Assembly: GCA_910586965.1 (NCBI GenBank) | Contig: CAJUMF010000016.1 | Location: 28,168 to 92,167, forward strand | DNA length: 64,000 nt | Direction of reading: 5' to 3' | Source of the DNA: an uncultured Dorea sp. | Lineage (GTDB): Bacteria; Bacillota; Clostridia; Lachnospirales; Lachnospiraceae | Shown: in pieces, positions 15,531-22,805 of the stretch | How the letters are laid out: each line of letters opens with the position of its first letter | Position numbering within the stretch: the stretch's first letter is position 1 | Program-made: the position numbers and the translations under genes | The notes under the pieces: model-generated | The model's database searches: none | What the model saw: only the letters and a program-made list of their open reading frames with translations | Told to the model about the DNA's origin: nothing

Positions 15531-17228
15531 ATGGCAAGGACAGTTGGAATCGGTCATCAGGATTTTGAAGATTTGCGGCTGAAGGATAATTTTTATGTGG
15601 ATAAAACGAATTTTATCAAAGAGTGGTGGGAAGCAGATGATGTAGTGACACTGATATCCCGTCCCCGGAGATTCGGGAAGACCTTGAACATGAGTATGTT
15701 AGAAAAGTTCTTTTCTGTAAAGTGCGCCGGACGGGGAGAATTGTTCGAAGGGCTTTCTATATGGGAGGATGAAAAGTATCGTAAGATACAGGGAACTTAT
15801 CCTGTGATAGCGTTAAGCTTTGCAACAGTGAAAACGACATCATTTTCGGATGCCAGAAAGGAAATCTGCCAGCTTATCAAGGAGTTATATAATAAAAATG
15901 ATTTTTTGCTTGAGAGTGGTTGCCTGAATGAAGATGAGAAGGAGATGTATCACAGAGTATCAGCCGAGATGGAAAATTATATTGCGGGAGGTTCTTTGCG
16001 GGCGCTTTCAGATTATCTGATGCGGTATTACGGGAAAAAAGTAATCATTCTTCTGGATGAATATGACACGCCGATGCAGGAGGCATATATAAGCGGGTAC
16101 TGGGATGAAATGGTGGAGTTCATCAGAAGCCTGTTTAATGCCACATTCAAGACAAATCCTTATCTGGAACGGGCTGTTATGACAGGCATAACGAGAGTGA
16201 GTAAAGAATCTATATTTTCGGATTTGAATAATTTGAAAGTGATCACTACAACTTCTATGCAGTATGAAGATGCTTTTGGATTTACAGAAGAAGAGACGTT
16301 TGCCGCATTAGACGAATTTGGAATGTCAGAAAAGAAGGAAAAGGTAAAAGACTGGTACGACGGCTTTACATTTGGGAAAAAGGCAGATATCTACAATCCT
16401 TGGTCTATCATTAATTATTTGAATATAAAAAAAATAGACGCTTATTGGGCAAACACAAGTTCTAATAGTCTGGTGGGGCAATTGATCCGCGTGGGAGATA
16501 AAGAGATAAAGCAATCATTTGCGAAACTTCTTTCAGGGGAACATCTGAGGATGCCAATTGATGAACAGATTGTTTATAATGAATTAGGTGATAATGAGGC
16601 GGCAATATGGAGTCTTTTGCTTGCCAGCGGATATCTTAAAGTAGTTAAACCTGGAGATTATGAAGAAAGTGAATATGGGATTGATGCGCCGAAGTATGAG
16701 CTTGCAATTACAAATTTTGAGACGAGACATATGTTTGGAAATATGGTACGGGGGTGGTTTCGTAAAAGTGCGTCTGCCTACAACGGTTTTATAAAGGCAC
16801 TGCTTTCAGATGATATAGAGTCTATGAATGCTTATATGAATAGAATTACATCTACGATATTCAGCTATTTTGATACCGGGAAAAATCCATTAGGGGAAGG
16901 GGAGGAAAGATTTTATCATGGTTTTGTGTTGGGTCTAATGGTAGAGCTTAATAGCCGTTATACGATTACTTCTAACCGAGAGAGCGGCTTCGGAAGGTAT
17001 GATGTAATGCTGGAGCCTAAGCGGCAAAGTGATGATGCTATTATCCTGGAATTTAAAGTACAGAATAAAAGACGCGAGAAGGAGCTTTCTGATACGGCAA
17101 AAGCCGCTTTGCAGCAGATTGAAGAGAAAAATTATGATGCTGTGCTCATAGGAAAGGGTATAGAAAAAGAACGGATACGGAAGTACGGGTTTGCATTTTG
17201 TGGGAAAGAGGTGTTGATTGGTGGGTAG
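15531..17228 (+). CDS. AAA-ATPase-like / PD-(D/E)XK nuclease family protein
   Basis: 565 residues of the family that joins an N-terminal AAA-ATPase-like domain to a C-terminal PD-(D/E)XK nuclease fold (DUF1703 type). The N-terminal strand FYVDKTNFI is followed by the P-loop-like SRPRRFGKTLNMSM near 50-63 and a Walker B-like VIILLDEYDTPMQ near 175. The C-terminus has YDVMLEP followed by AIILEFKVQNK (D...ExK nuclease motif). These genes are abundant in gut anaerobes and their function is unknown; mobile or defence roles have been proposed. The ATG at 15531 has AAAGGAAG eight bases upstream. It is intact, unlike two related genes in the window. Confidence 0.85.
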   Translation: MARTVGIGHQDFEDLRLKDNFYVDKTNFIKEWWEADDVVTLISRPRRFGKTLNMSMLEKFFSVKCAGRGELFEGLSIWEDEKYRKIQGTYPVIALSFATVKTTSFSDARKEICQLIKELYNKNDFLLESGCLNEDEKEMYHRVSAEMENYIAGGSLRALSDYLMRYYGKKVIILLDEYDTPMQEAYISGYWDEMVEFIRSLFNATFKTNPYLERAVMTGITRVSKESIFSDLNNLKVITTTSMQYEDAFGFTEEETFAALDEFGMSEKKEKVKDWYDGFTFGKKADIYNPWSIINYLNIKKIDAYWANTSSNSLVGQLIRVGDKEIKQSFAKLLSGEHLRMPIDEQIVYNELGDNEAAIWSLLLASGYLKVVKPGDYEESEYGIDAPKYELAITNFETRHMFGNMVRGWFRKSASAYNGFIKALLSDDIESMNAYMNRITSTIFSYFDTGKNPLGEGEERFYHGFVLGLMVELNSRYTITSNRESGFGRYDVMLEPKRQSDDAIILEFKVQNKRREKELSDTAKAALQQIEEKNYDAVLIGKGIEKERIRKYGFAFCGKEVLIGG

Positions 17229-17310
17229 TTACTATTACATGATGGGAAAGGTTGGGTTCTTAATTTCATAGTTTTCGACAATAAAAATATAAAATGGAAT
17301 GAATTTCTGA

Positions 17311-17364
17311 GAGGGTGTTGCAAAGTCATCTAAATAGATGATTGAGCAATATCCTCTTTTTTTT
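17311..17364 (+). terminator. Rho-independent terminator
   Basis: GAGGGTGTTGC pairs with GCAATATCCTC through G-U pairs, enclosing a perfect TCATCT/AGATGA inner stem, followed by eight T residues. Confidence 0.75.
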
Positions 17365-17492
17365 ATGCCCATAATGCTGGCAACGTCTTTTTCAGAAACG
17401 TCTGCCAGTTTTTTGATGTAAATAGCAAAGAGCGTGTTGTGTTCACTTATTGAAAATACAAATATATGATAGGTACATATATAGTATATCAA

Positions 17493-17521
17493 TTGGACGG
17501 ATACGTGGGGGGGGGTATAAT
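17493..17521 (+). promoter_or_regulatory. Poly-G promoter 1 (predicted phase-variable)
   Basis: TTGGAC (17493-17498) and TATAAT (17516-17521) are separated by exactly 17 bases, nine of which are an unbroken G run (17507-17515). The sequence ATTGGACGGATACGT before the G run recurs at two other loci. Gain or loss of a G by strand slippage would change the spacer to 18 or 16 bases and so alter promoter strength. Confidence 0.8.
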
Positions 17522-17574
17522 AGGGATGATATATAATAACGCATTCAGATAAACGCATTGAGGAGGTAAGATAT

Positions 17575-20439
17575 ATGAGAATGTGTAAAAAACGGACGCT
17601 GTCGTTGATATTGACGTTAGCGTTGATAGTAGGATGCTTCACAGGGACGGGGATAACTGTGAAGGCGACGGATGATGATGTAGAGTTGGAAAGTATAACA
17701 TTGTCTCCGGAATCACTGGGAAGTCAAGGTGGAACAGTTCAAGTAATTGGAAAAGGGAAAAATCTACCAGCTACTCTTTATTACCGGGTTGGAAAGGTGA
17801 CTGGGATAAATCCTCCAACGTTTGATTGGGGAGAATGGACAACTGCAACAGTAAGTAGTTCTACAGATCCAACATTTACCGCAGAGATCCCGTCAAATAC
17901 AGAAAGTGAAGCAGTCACGTATAGAGTTCAAGTTAATACACTAAAGGGGACAAGTTTTGCAAAGTCACAAAACATCACAGTTGCCGCCTCAGATGATTCG
18001 GCAGAACCAGTAGACAAAGCAGAGCTGGAAAAAGTAATTGCAGATGCCAAATCAAGAACAGAGCAGGATTATGAAGCGGCTGGATGGGCGGCAATGCAGA
18101 AAAAGTTACAGGCAGCCCAAGATGTAAATAATAAAGAAGAAGCAACAGCCGAAGAAGTAAAAGCAGCGCAAGAAGCATTACAGGCAGCTCTTGATGCGCT
18201 TGTATCAAAAATAGCTACAATCACAAAGGTAACAGCTACACCATCTGAAATTCCTACAAGCGGAGGTGTCGTACAGCTTAAAGTTGAAGGAACGAATCTG
18301 ACCAAGACGAATTGGGGAGTAGAGACAGAACGCTTTATAAGTGGAACAACTGTGTCAGCGAGCAATAGTGCAGGAGTAGCTACTGTAAAGGATATTACAG
18401 AAAATGGTGCTACAATTGAGATTTCTTCAAATGGGATGAAAAACGACATAGATTTTGTGTTCACTGTAGGACCGAAAAAAGGAGAGACCATTGAGAAATC
18501 CCAAAAAGTAACAGTAAAGCAGTTGGCGAAGACTTATTCTACAACAAGCTTAACACCTGAAGTGGTAGTGCTTGCAGATGCTAAAACCATAGTTGCAGAA
18601 TTTGCGGAGGATATATCGGCAATAGAAGGAGCAGACCTGAAAAATTTGGTTTACATTGCAGATACAAACGGAGAAAACCGCTATGATCTGACAGACGAGG
18701 GTAAAGTGACAATTGACAATAAAAAGGTTATTGTCGAGTATGCAGAGCCATTAAGTGATATTGGAACGACATCATATTTGTATATTAAAGAAGGCGCAAT
18801 GACTACAGTTGTCAATAAAGAGACGTTGGTAGTGTCTGACATCAAGTGGCTTGTTCAGACCACTACAAGAGTATCTAGCATCACCGTAGACAAAGACTTG
18901 TTTGACAGCAAAGGCGGAACAGTAACAGCAGTATTAAACGGTTACAAAGTAGAAGATATTGACCTTGAAAATGATCTTACAGCAGCCGTATACATTCCGG
19001 GAGAGACAGAGGCATCTAATATTGCAGTCAGCAAGGCGAAAAACGAAGACCAAAAACCAGTCCTTACTTTCACAGTTCCGGAAAACAAGACGACAAGTAC
19101 CATGAGCTATTGGCTGAATGTTAAGTACAAGGGAACTCCGGTATATGAGAGTGCCGCAGACAGCCGTGGTCAGAGAACAGCAATCTCCGTACTTCCGGAA
19201 GGTAAGACGGACAAGGACGTTACTTTGAGCAAAGTAACAATCTCCGGCAATAACAAAACAGAAGTTAACAATACAACAGATATAGAAGTTAATGTGTCTA
19301 ACAATATCGGTGAGCTTAAGACAGAGCTCAGAGTATACGGTACGAATCTTAAGTCTGAGCTGACAAAGGTACGTGCAGTTGATGAGAATGGTATCATATG
19401 GCCGGTCTACCAGATTTCAGAGTGTGACGGAACATGGAGATTCATTGCCATTGCAGGGCCTCATAGAAATGGTGTGTTTGGTGACGGCAACAGTCAGCTT
19501 ATCGAACTGCTTCCCCCGAGATATGCGGGAACGAATAAGACGTACAAGATTCAGGTAGCACTTGACGGAAAGAACTTTATCGAGGAACCATGTGTAACAT
19601 TGAAGGTTATGAATGAAGGTATAAGCGGTGAGTCAGAATTCAGAGATTGCACTTCTAATAACTTCAAATATGTTACTGTTAAATATGTGGATGAGGCCGG
19701 CAAAGAGCTGGCAAAGTCGGATGTGTATAAAGGATACTGCATCTCTATGCCAGAGGGATTTGGCATTGCGCCGAAGCAGATTGAAGGTTATAAGCTTATC
19801 AAAGAGCCAAAGCTTGATGAGTGGGTAGATGAAGGAAGAACCTATAGTTATGTATACAGAAGCACATCTGCAGGAACAAATGTACAGAAGCCGGTGACAG
19901 ATTCGAGTCCGGTAAAGGTCAGCAGTATCAAACTCAGTGCTATATCAAAAAAGATTGCGGCCGGTAAGAAAGTACAGATGAAGACAGAGGTGTTCCCTGC
20001 GAATGCGACGAATAAGGCTGTCACATATAAGACAAGCAATAAAAAATATGCAACAGTCAGTGCTTCCGGTAAGGTTACATTGAAAAAAGCAGGAGCAGGT
20101 AAGACAGTTACGATTACATCAACGGCAAAAGATGGAAGCGGTAAGAAAGCTACTTATAAGATTTCCATTATGAAGAATGCGGTAAAGAGCGTTAAGCTTA
20201 AAGCGGCAAAGACTGTGAAAGCAGGAAAGAAGCTGAAAGTAAAAGCTACTGTTAAGACGACCGGCAAGAAGGCTAATAAGAAGCTGAAATGGACAAGCTC
20301 TAATACAAAGTATGCAACAGTATCCGCCAGCGGTGTCGTAAAGACAAAGAAGGCCGGAAAAGGTAAGACAGTAAAAATTACAGCAACAGCAACAGATGGA
20401 AGCAATAAGAAGGGCGCTGTTAAGATTAAAATTAAATAA
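17575..20439 (+). CDS. Surface protein: FIVAR, Ig-like, MucBP-like, two C-terminal Big_2 domains
   Basis: 954 residues with a signal peptide (CKKRTLSLILTLALIVGCFT, cleavage expected near VKATD). An Ig-like region is followed by a FIVAR-type three-helix segment (about 142-205; DYEAAGWAAMQKKLQAAQD), more Ig-like strands, a MucBP-like domain (about 695-765; VTVKYVDEAGKELAKS, EGYKLIKEP, YSYVY) and a lysine-rich pair of Big_2 domains (about 780-954). There is no LPxTG motif; the basic tandem Big_2 end is shared with four other proteins here and is a likely wall-attachment module. Probable adhesin or glycan-binding protein. Transcription should depend on the G9 promoter. N-terminus is nearly the same as that of the protein at 22806. 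Confidence 0.85.
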   Translation: MRMCKKRTLSLILTLALIVGCFTGTGITVKATDDDVELESITLSPESLGSQGGTVQVIGKGKNLPATLYYRVGKVTGINPPTFDWGEWTTATVSSSTDPTFTAEIPSNTESEAVTYRVQVNTLKGTSFAKSQNITVAASDDSAEPVDKAELEKVIADAKSRTEQDYEAAGWAAMQKKLQAAQDVNNKEEATAEEVKAAQEALQAALDALVSKIATITKVTATPSEIPTSGGVVQLKVEGTNLTKTNWGVETERFISGTTVSASNSAGVATVKDITENGATIEISSNGMKNDIDFVFTVGPKKGETIEKSQKVTVKQLAKTYSTTSLTPEVVVLADAKTIVAEFAEDISAIEGADLKNLVYIADTNGENRYDLTDEGKVTIDNKKVIVEYAEPLSDIGTTSYLYIKEGAMTTVVNKETLVVSDIKWLVQTTTRVSSITVDKDLFDSKGGTVTAVLNGYKVEDIDLENDLTAAVYIPGETEASNIAVSKAKNEDQKPVLTFTVPENKTTSTMSYWLNVKYKGTPVYESAADSRGQRTAISVLPEGKTDKDVTLSKVTISGNNKTEVNNTTDIEVNVSNNIGELKTELRVYGTNLKSELTKVRAVDENGIIWPVYQISECDGTWRFIAIAGPHRNGVFGDGNSQLIELLPPRYAGTNKTYKIQVALDGKNFIEEPCVTLKVMNEGISGESEFRDCTSNNFKYVTVKYVDEAGKELAKSDVYKGYCISMPEGFGIAPKQIEGYKLIKEPKLDEWVDEGRTYSYVYRSTSAGTNVQKPVTDSSPVKVSSIKLSAISKKIAAGKKVQMKTEVFPANATNKAVTYKTSNKKYATVSASGKVTLKKAGAGKTVTITSTAKDGSGKKATYKISIMKNAVKSVKLKAAKTVKAGKKLKVKATVKTTGKKANKKLKWTSSNTKYATVSASGVVKTKKAGKGKTVKITATATDGSNKKGAVKIKIK

Positions 20440-20488
20440 TTGAGTGATTGTTTCTGGAATTTGAGTTTTGAAATGATAAACTAAAAAA

Positions 20489-20526
20489 TTGGGATGGATA
20501 ATTCTTGGTGATTACCATCCCGATTT
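20489..20526 (+). terminator. Hairpin terminator
   Basis: TTGGGATGGATAA pairs with TTACCATCCCGA, followed by TTTTA. A similar hairpin recurs at about 21408-21446. Confidence 0.6.
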
Positions 20527-20582
20527 TATTATATAATATTTGTTGATAAATAAGCTAAACCATGGAAATTTGGAAACGTTTT

Positions 20583-21053
20583 TTATGATGATTCTGTATT
20601 CAGTTTATCGAGTAAGACAGTTGTTGTGTTTGTGGCGATATGTATACGCTCTTTTTTGAGCAGTGCACGTTTTCGTTGATTTGCTTCATAGTTGCGGCCG
20701 CCTTTTGTAAAGGCTGAACAGCAAAGAAAATCGCATTTTGCATCTCCCTTTGGAGTGGTATGGATGATGAAAACGTAGCTATCAATCATAACGTGGCTGG
20801 AAATCAGATAATCTGCTTTGATGTTAGTGGTAAAAGGATACATTCGCGGCATGAAAGAATAAAGATTAAAATCATTATCTAAAGAATTTTTTAAATGGAT
20901 TAATGCTTCTAATCGTGGTTTGATTATTTCATCGAATTGTACTGCTTTTTGAATCTGTTTAAAAGTTATTTTCCCTTCCAGAATTCGGTCTGCAATTTTA
21001 GCAGATGTATAGTTTGGAAGGGAAAGATCTTTCATGTACTGAAAACCGACCAA
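20583..21053 (-). pseudogene. PBECR4-like nuclease domain, N-terminus eroded
   Basis: About 156 residues, reverse strand. The pattern PHLVGFQYMKDL, ADRILEGKITFKQI, RLEALIHLKN, KADYLISSH and a late RNYEANQRKRALLKKERI matches the PBECR group of phage/Barnase-EndoU-RelE-like nuclease domains usually found in mobile-element or toxin proteins. The reading frame continues upstream (FTKGGYTKWIFYSN) to a stop near 21127 without a normal ATG or ribosome site; the only start is an in-frame TTG inside the domain. It is probably a remnant of a larger protein. A structured-RNA candidate with its own promoter lies directly upstream on the same strand. Confidence 0.5.
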
Positions 21054-21104
21054 ATGCGGATTGCTGTAAAATATCCATTTTGTATAGCCGCCTTTGGTAA
21101 AAAT

Positions 21105-21273
21105 AAAAGACCTTGCGTGAGCAAGGCCCTATAAAAGCGTTTTCTTTCAGCTCCGAAGAACCTATTCGGCTTGAGGTTATCGTATAACCCAAGGTCTGGC
21201 TCCACAACCGGCTGCACGCCGACACAGTCAATTGCTTCTTAACCAACGATAGCTGATCTCGTCGCTATCCTCT
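21105..21273 (-). ncRNA. Candidate structured RNA (unrecognised)
   Basis: Downstream of a reverse-strand promoter, about 170 nt can fold into successive stems: GATAGC/GCTATC, CTTGGGTTAT/ATAACCTCAAG and CCGAA/TTCGG. It ends in CCTTGC-TCAC-GCAAGG followed by a T-rich stretch, a good intrinsic terminator. No known family is recognised. Short overlapping reading frames exist but have no good start site or protein-like composition. Confidence 0.45.
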
Positions 21274-21279
21274 GTAAAT

Positions 21280-21307
21280 ATTATAACATGAAATAGATTC
21301 AAGTCAA
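21280..21307 (-). promoter_or_regulatory. Predicted sigma-A promoter, reverse strand
   Basis: On the reverse strand TTGACT (21307-21302) and TATAAT (21285-21280) are 16 bases apart. It would drive the structured RNA candidate. Confidence 0.55.
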
Positions 21308-21468
21308 TAACTTGAATTTATTTCCGAGCAACGAATCAATTCGTGCTTCTAATGTATTATATGAAATCAACTAATAAAATGTCAATGAAAAATTTGGAAA
21401 TAAATAAACGGGATAATTTCTAGTAATTATCATCCTGATTTTCTGTGTGTGTCGGATTTACCTTTTTA

Positions 21469-21540
21469 GGATTGCTGTAAATATTCATTTTGTATAGCCG
21501 CCTTTGGTAAAAATAGGACTGGCTCTACAACCGGCTGCAT
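21469..21540. repeat. Deleted copy of the RNA/PBECR junction
   Basis: Bases 21469-21515 match 21058-21105 (both contain TTTGTATAGCCGCCTTTGGT), and 21516-21540 match 21193-21216 (CTACAACCGGCTGCA versus CCACAACCGGCTGCA). The ~90 bases between them in the original are missing. Confidence 0.7.
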
Positions 21541-21543
21541 GTC

Positions 21544-21990
21544 TTACATCCAGTTCCGGATTTCCTCTTCTGTCACGCCATTTGCATTTAACGGCTTATG
21601 CCATCTGACCTCCGGATACAATTTCTTTAGCTTTACGGCAAGTTTCGTCGGTTTTGTGGCTCCGCTCGTGGTAAATACTGCTGCATGCCTGCCATTCAAA
21701 CCCAAGGCATCTATCAGAGTCAGAACCACATTTGGAGCACCTCCGCACCAAATCGGAAATCCAATCAGGATCCGGTCATACTTTTGGATATCCGGTATCT
21801 CCATTGCAAGCTCTGGACGTGCTTTTGTAAAGATCTCTTTCATAGAGGTCAATACTGTCTTCCCATAGGACATCTCGTAAGGTCTTCCCGGCTTAATTTC
21901 CACTAAGTCAGCCTTCTTTAGCCCCGCAATCTTCTCAGCGGCCGCTTTGGTTGTTCCTGTCTGGGAAAAATAAATCACTAATGTACCCAT
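21544..21990 (-). CDS. Flavodoxin
   Basis: 148 residues. The FMN phosphate loop is YFSQTGTTKAAAEKIA near 6-21, followed by IGFPIWCGGAPNVV near 82-95 (the aromatic flavin-stacking loop) and VFTTSGATKPTKL near 109, as in flavodoxin_4-type proteins. Likely a low-potential electron carrier or flavodoxin-like reductase in the cytoplasm. The ATG at 21990 (MGTLVIYFSQ) has AAGGAG upstream. It starts two bases after the zinc-ribbon gene stop, forming a two-gene unit on the reverse strand. Confidence 0.88.
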   Translation of the reverse strand: MGTLVIYFSQTGTTKAAAEKIAGLKKADLVEIKPGRPYEMSYGKTVLTSMKEIFTKARPELAMEIPDIQKYDRILIGFPIWCGGAPNVVLTLIDALGLNGRHAAVFTTSGATKPTKLAVKLKKLYPEVRWHKPLNANGVTEEEIRNWM

Positions 21991-21992
21991 AA

Positions 21993-22364
21993 TCAAAATC
22001 TCCTTCCACATTTTGGGCAGTATTCAAACTCTTCCTGCGTCTCATATCCACAGCTTACGCATCTTTTGGCGCTGCTTTTGTATCCTGCCTGTACCTGTGT
22101 CAGATGTTCCGGCAGGATTTCTATCTTTTCTCCCTTTGCAATCTGTTTCCCAATCTCCGGCGCAAGAGAATAAACCGTATTACAGCATGTACTTTGTACA
22201 TAGTACTGTCTGCTCCATTTCAAACAGGGAATGAAAAAAAGCGACAGACACATGTAAGTCATGTACACCCGGTATCTTCCATAAGAACCACAATGTGCAC
22301 AGACCATCATCTGATTATAGTCAAAATCCTTTCTTCCTTGGGTAATTCCCATGATAAAAAACAT
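21993..22364 (-). CDS. Zinc-ribbon protein
   Basis: About 123 residues (MFFIMGITQGRKDFDYNQ start). An N-terminal VCAHCGSYG pair and a STCCN cysteine group flank a hydrophobic YMTYMCLSLFFIP stretch; the C-terminus is a zinc ribbon (CVSCGYETQEEFEYCPKCG). This matches a small conserved family in Firmicutes of unknown function, possibly membrane-associated. An in-frame ATG at 22394 is possible; 22364 is favoured because GGGAGAAG lies just upstream. Immediately precedes the flavodoxin gene. Confidence 0.75.
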   Translation of the reverse strand: MFFIMGITQGRKDFDYNQMMVCAHCGSYGRYRVYMTYMCLSLFFIPCLKWSRQYYVQSTCCNTVYSLAPEIGKQIAKGEKIEILPEHLTQVQAGYKSSAKRCVSCGYETQEEFEYCPKCGRRF

Positions 22365-22805
22365 CTGCGTGCTTCTCCCTATCCATTTATTCATAAATTT
22401 TGCGCACTTGGCAACTAATTTTTCTTCAACAATATCTGTTTATACATCATAATTGGTCAAGGCTCCGACTGCGGTAATATTTTTCGCAAGTATATTTTCT
22501 GCTTTTATCCGTCTAACTCTCTTTGTTTTTATCTTATCACATCTCCTTAAAAGAATCCACAAGAATAACCGGATTCGTATAGGCTGCATTTTTTTAGAAT
22601 TAAGGTATAAGTATCTACGGGATGGGGGTATTTCTTTCTGGAAACTCATCTTGATGTTTGCCTGTAAAGGTAATACTTTTGATTTGTTTATATATAGATT
22701 AATTGAATAAGTATATTATATTTTTCAATTGGACGGATAGGTGGGGGGGGGTATAATGATGATGACTTATAATACATTCGGACAAAATATTGAGGAGGTA
22801 AAGAC
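22365..22805. other. Intergenic region with phase-variable promoter
   Basis: About 440 bp between divergent genes. Apart from the poly-G promoter at 22729-22757 and the GAGGAGGT ribosome site at 22793-22800, nothing recognisable was seen; a short reverse-strand frame at 22440-22649 is not protein-like. Confidence 0.5.
22729..22757 (+). promoter_or_regulatory. Poly-G promoter 2 (predicted phase-variable)
   Basis: TTGGAC (22729-22734), a 17-base spacer ending in G9 (22743-22751), and TATAAT (22752-22757). Identical in architecture to promoter 1, with ATTGGACGGATA conserved upstream of the G run. Confidence 0.8.

Larger units (their letters stand above)
17229..17574. other. Intergenic region: terminator, then phase-variable promoter and leader
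   Basis: 346 bp. A terminator lies at 17311-17364 and a G9-containing promoter at 17493-17521. A strong GAGGAGGT ribosome site is at 17561-17568. Between 17365 and 17480 the reverse strand encodes a short gene-like stretch (FAIYIKKLADVSEKDVASIM) with no start or continuation, possibly a remnant. Confidence 0.5.
21054..21543. other. Intergenic region with RNA candidate and degenerate duplication
   Basis: 490 bp without a convincing protein gene. It holds, on the reverse strand, a promoter and structured RNA (21105-21307). A second terminator-like hairpin is near 21408-21446. From 21469 to 21540 there is a shortened copy of sequence from 21058-21216. Confidence 0.5.

Noticed and set aside
17235..17642. 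135-residue reverse-strand frame with a gene-like stretch (IKKLADVSEKDVASIM)
   Set aside because: Crosses a terminator, a promoter and the start of the Big_2 gene; no start site. At most a short remnant.
20998..21246. 82-residue reverse-strand frame over the structured RNA
   Set aside because: Follows stems and the terminator hairpin rather than protein-like composition, and has no ribosome site.
22440..22649. 69-residue reverse-strand frame
   Set aside because: Basic, low similarity to anything recognisable, no ribosome site; treated as chance.
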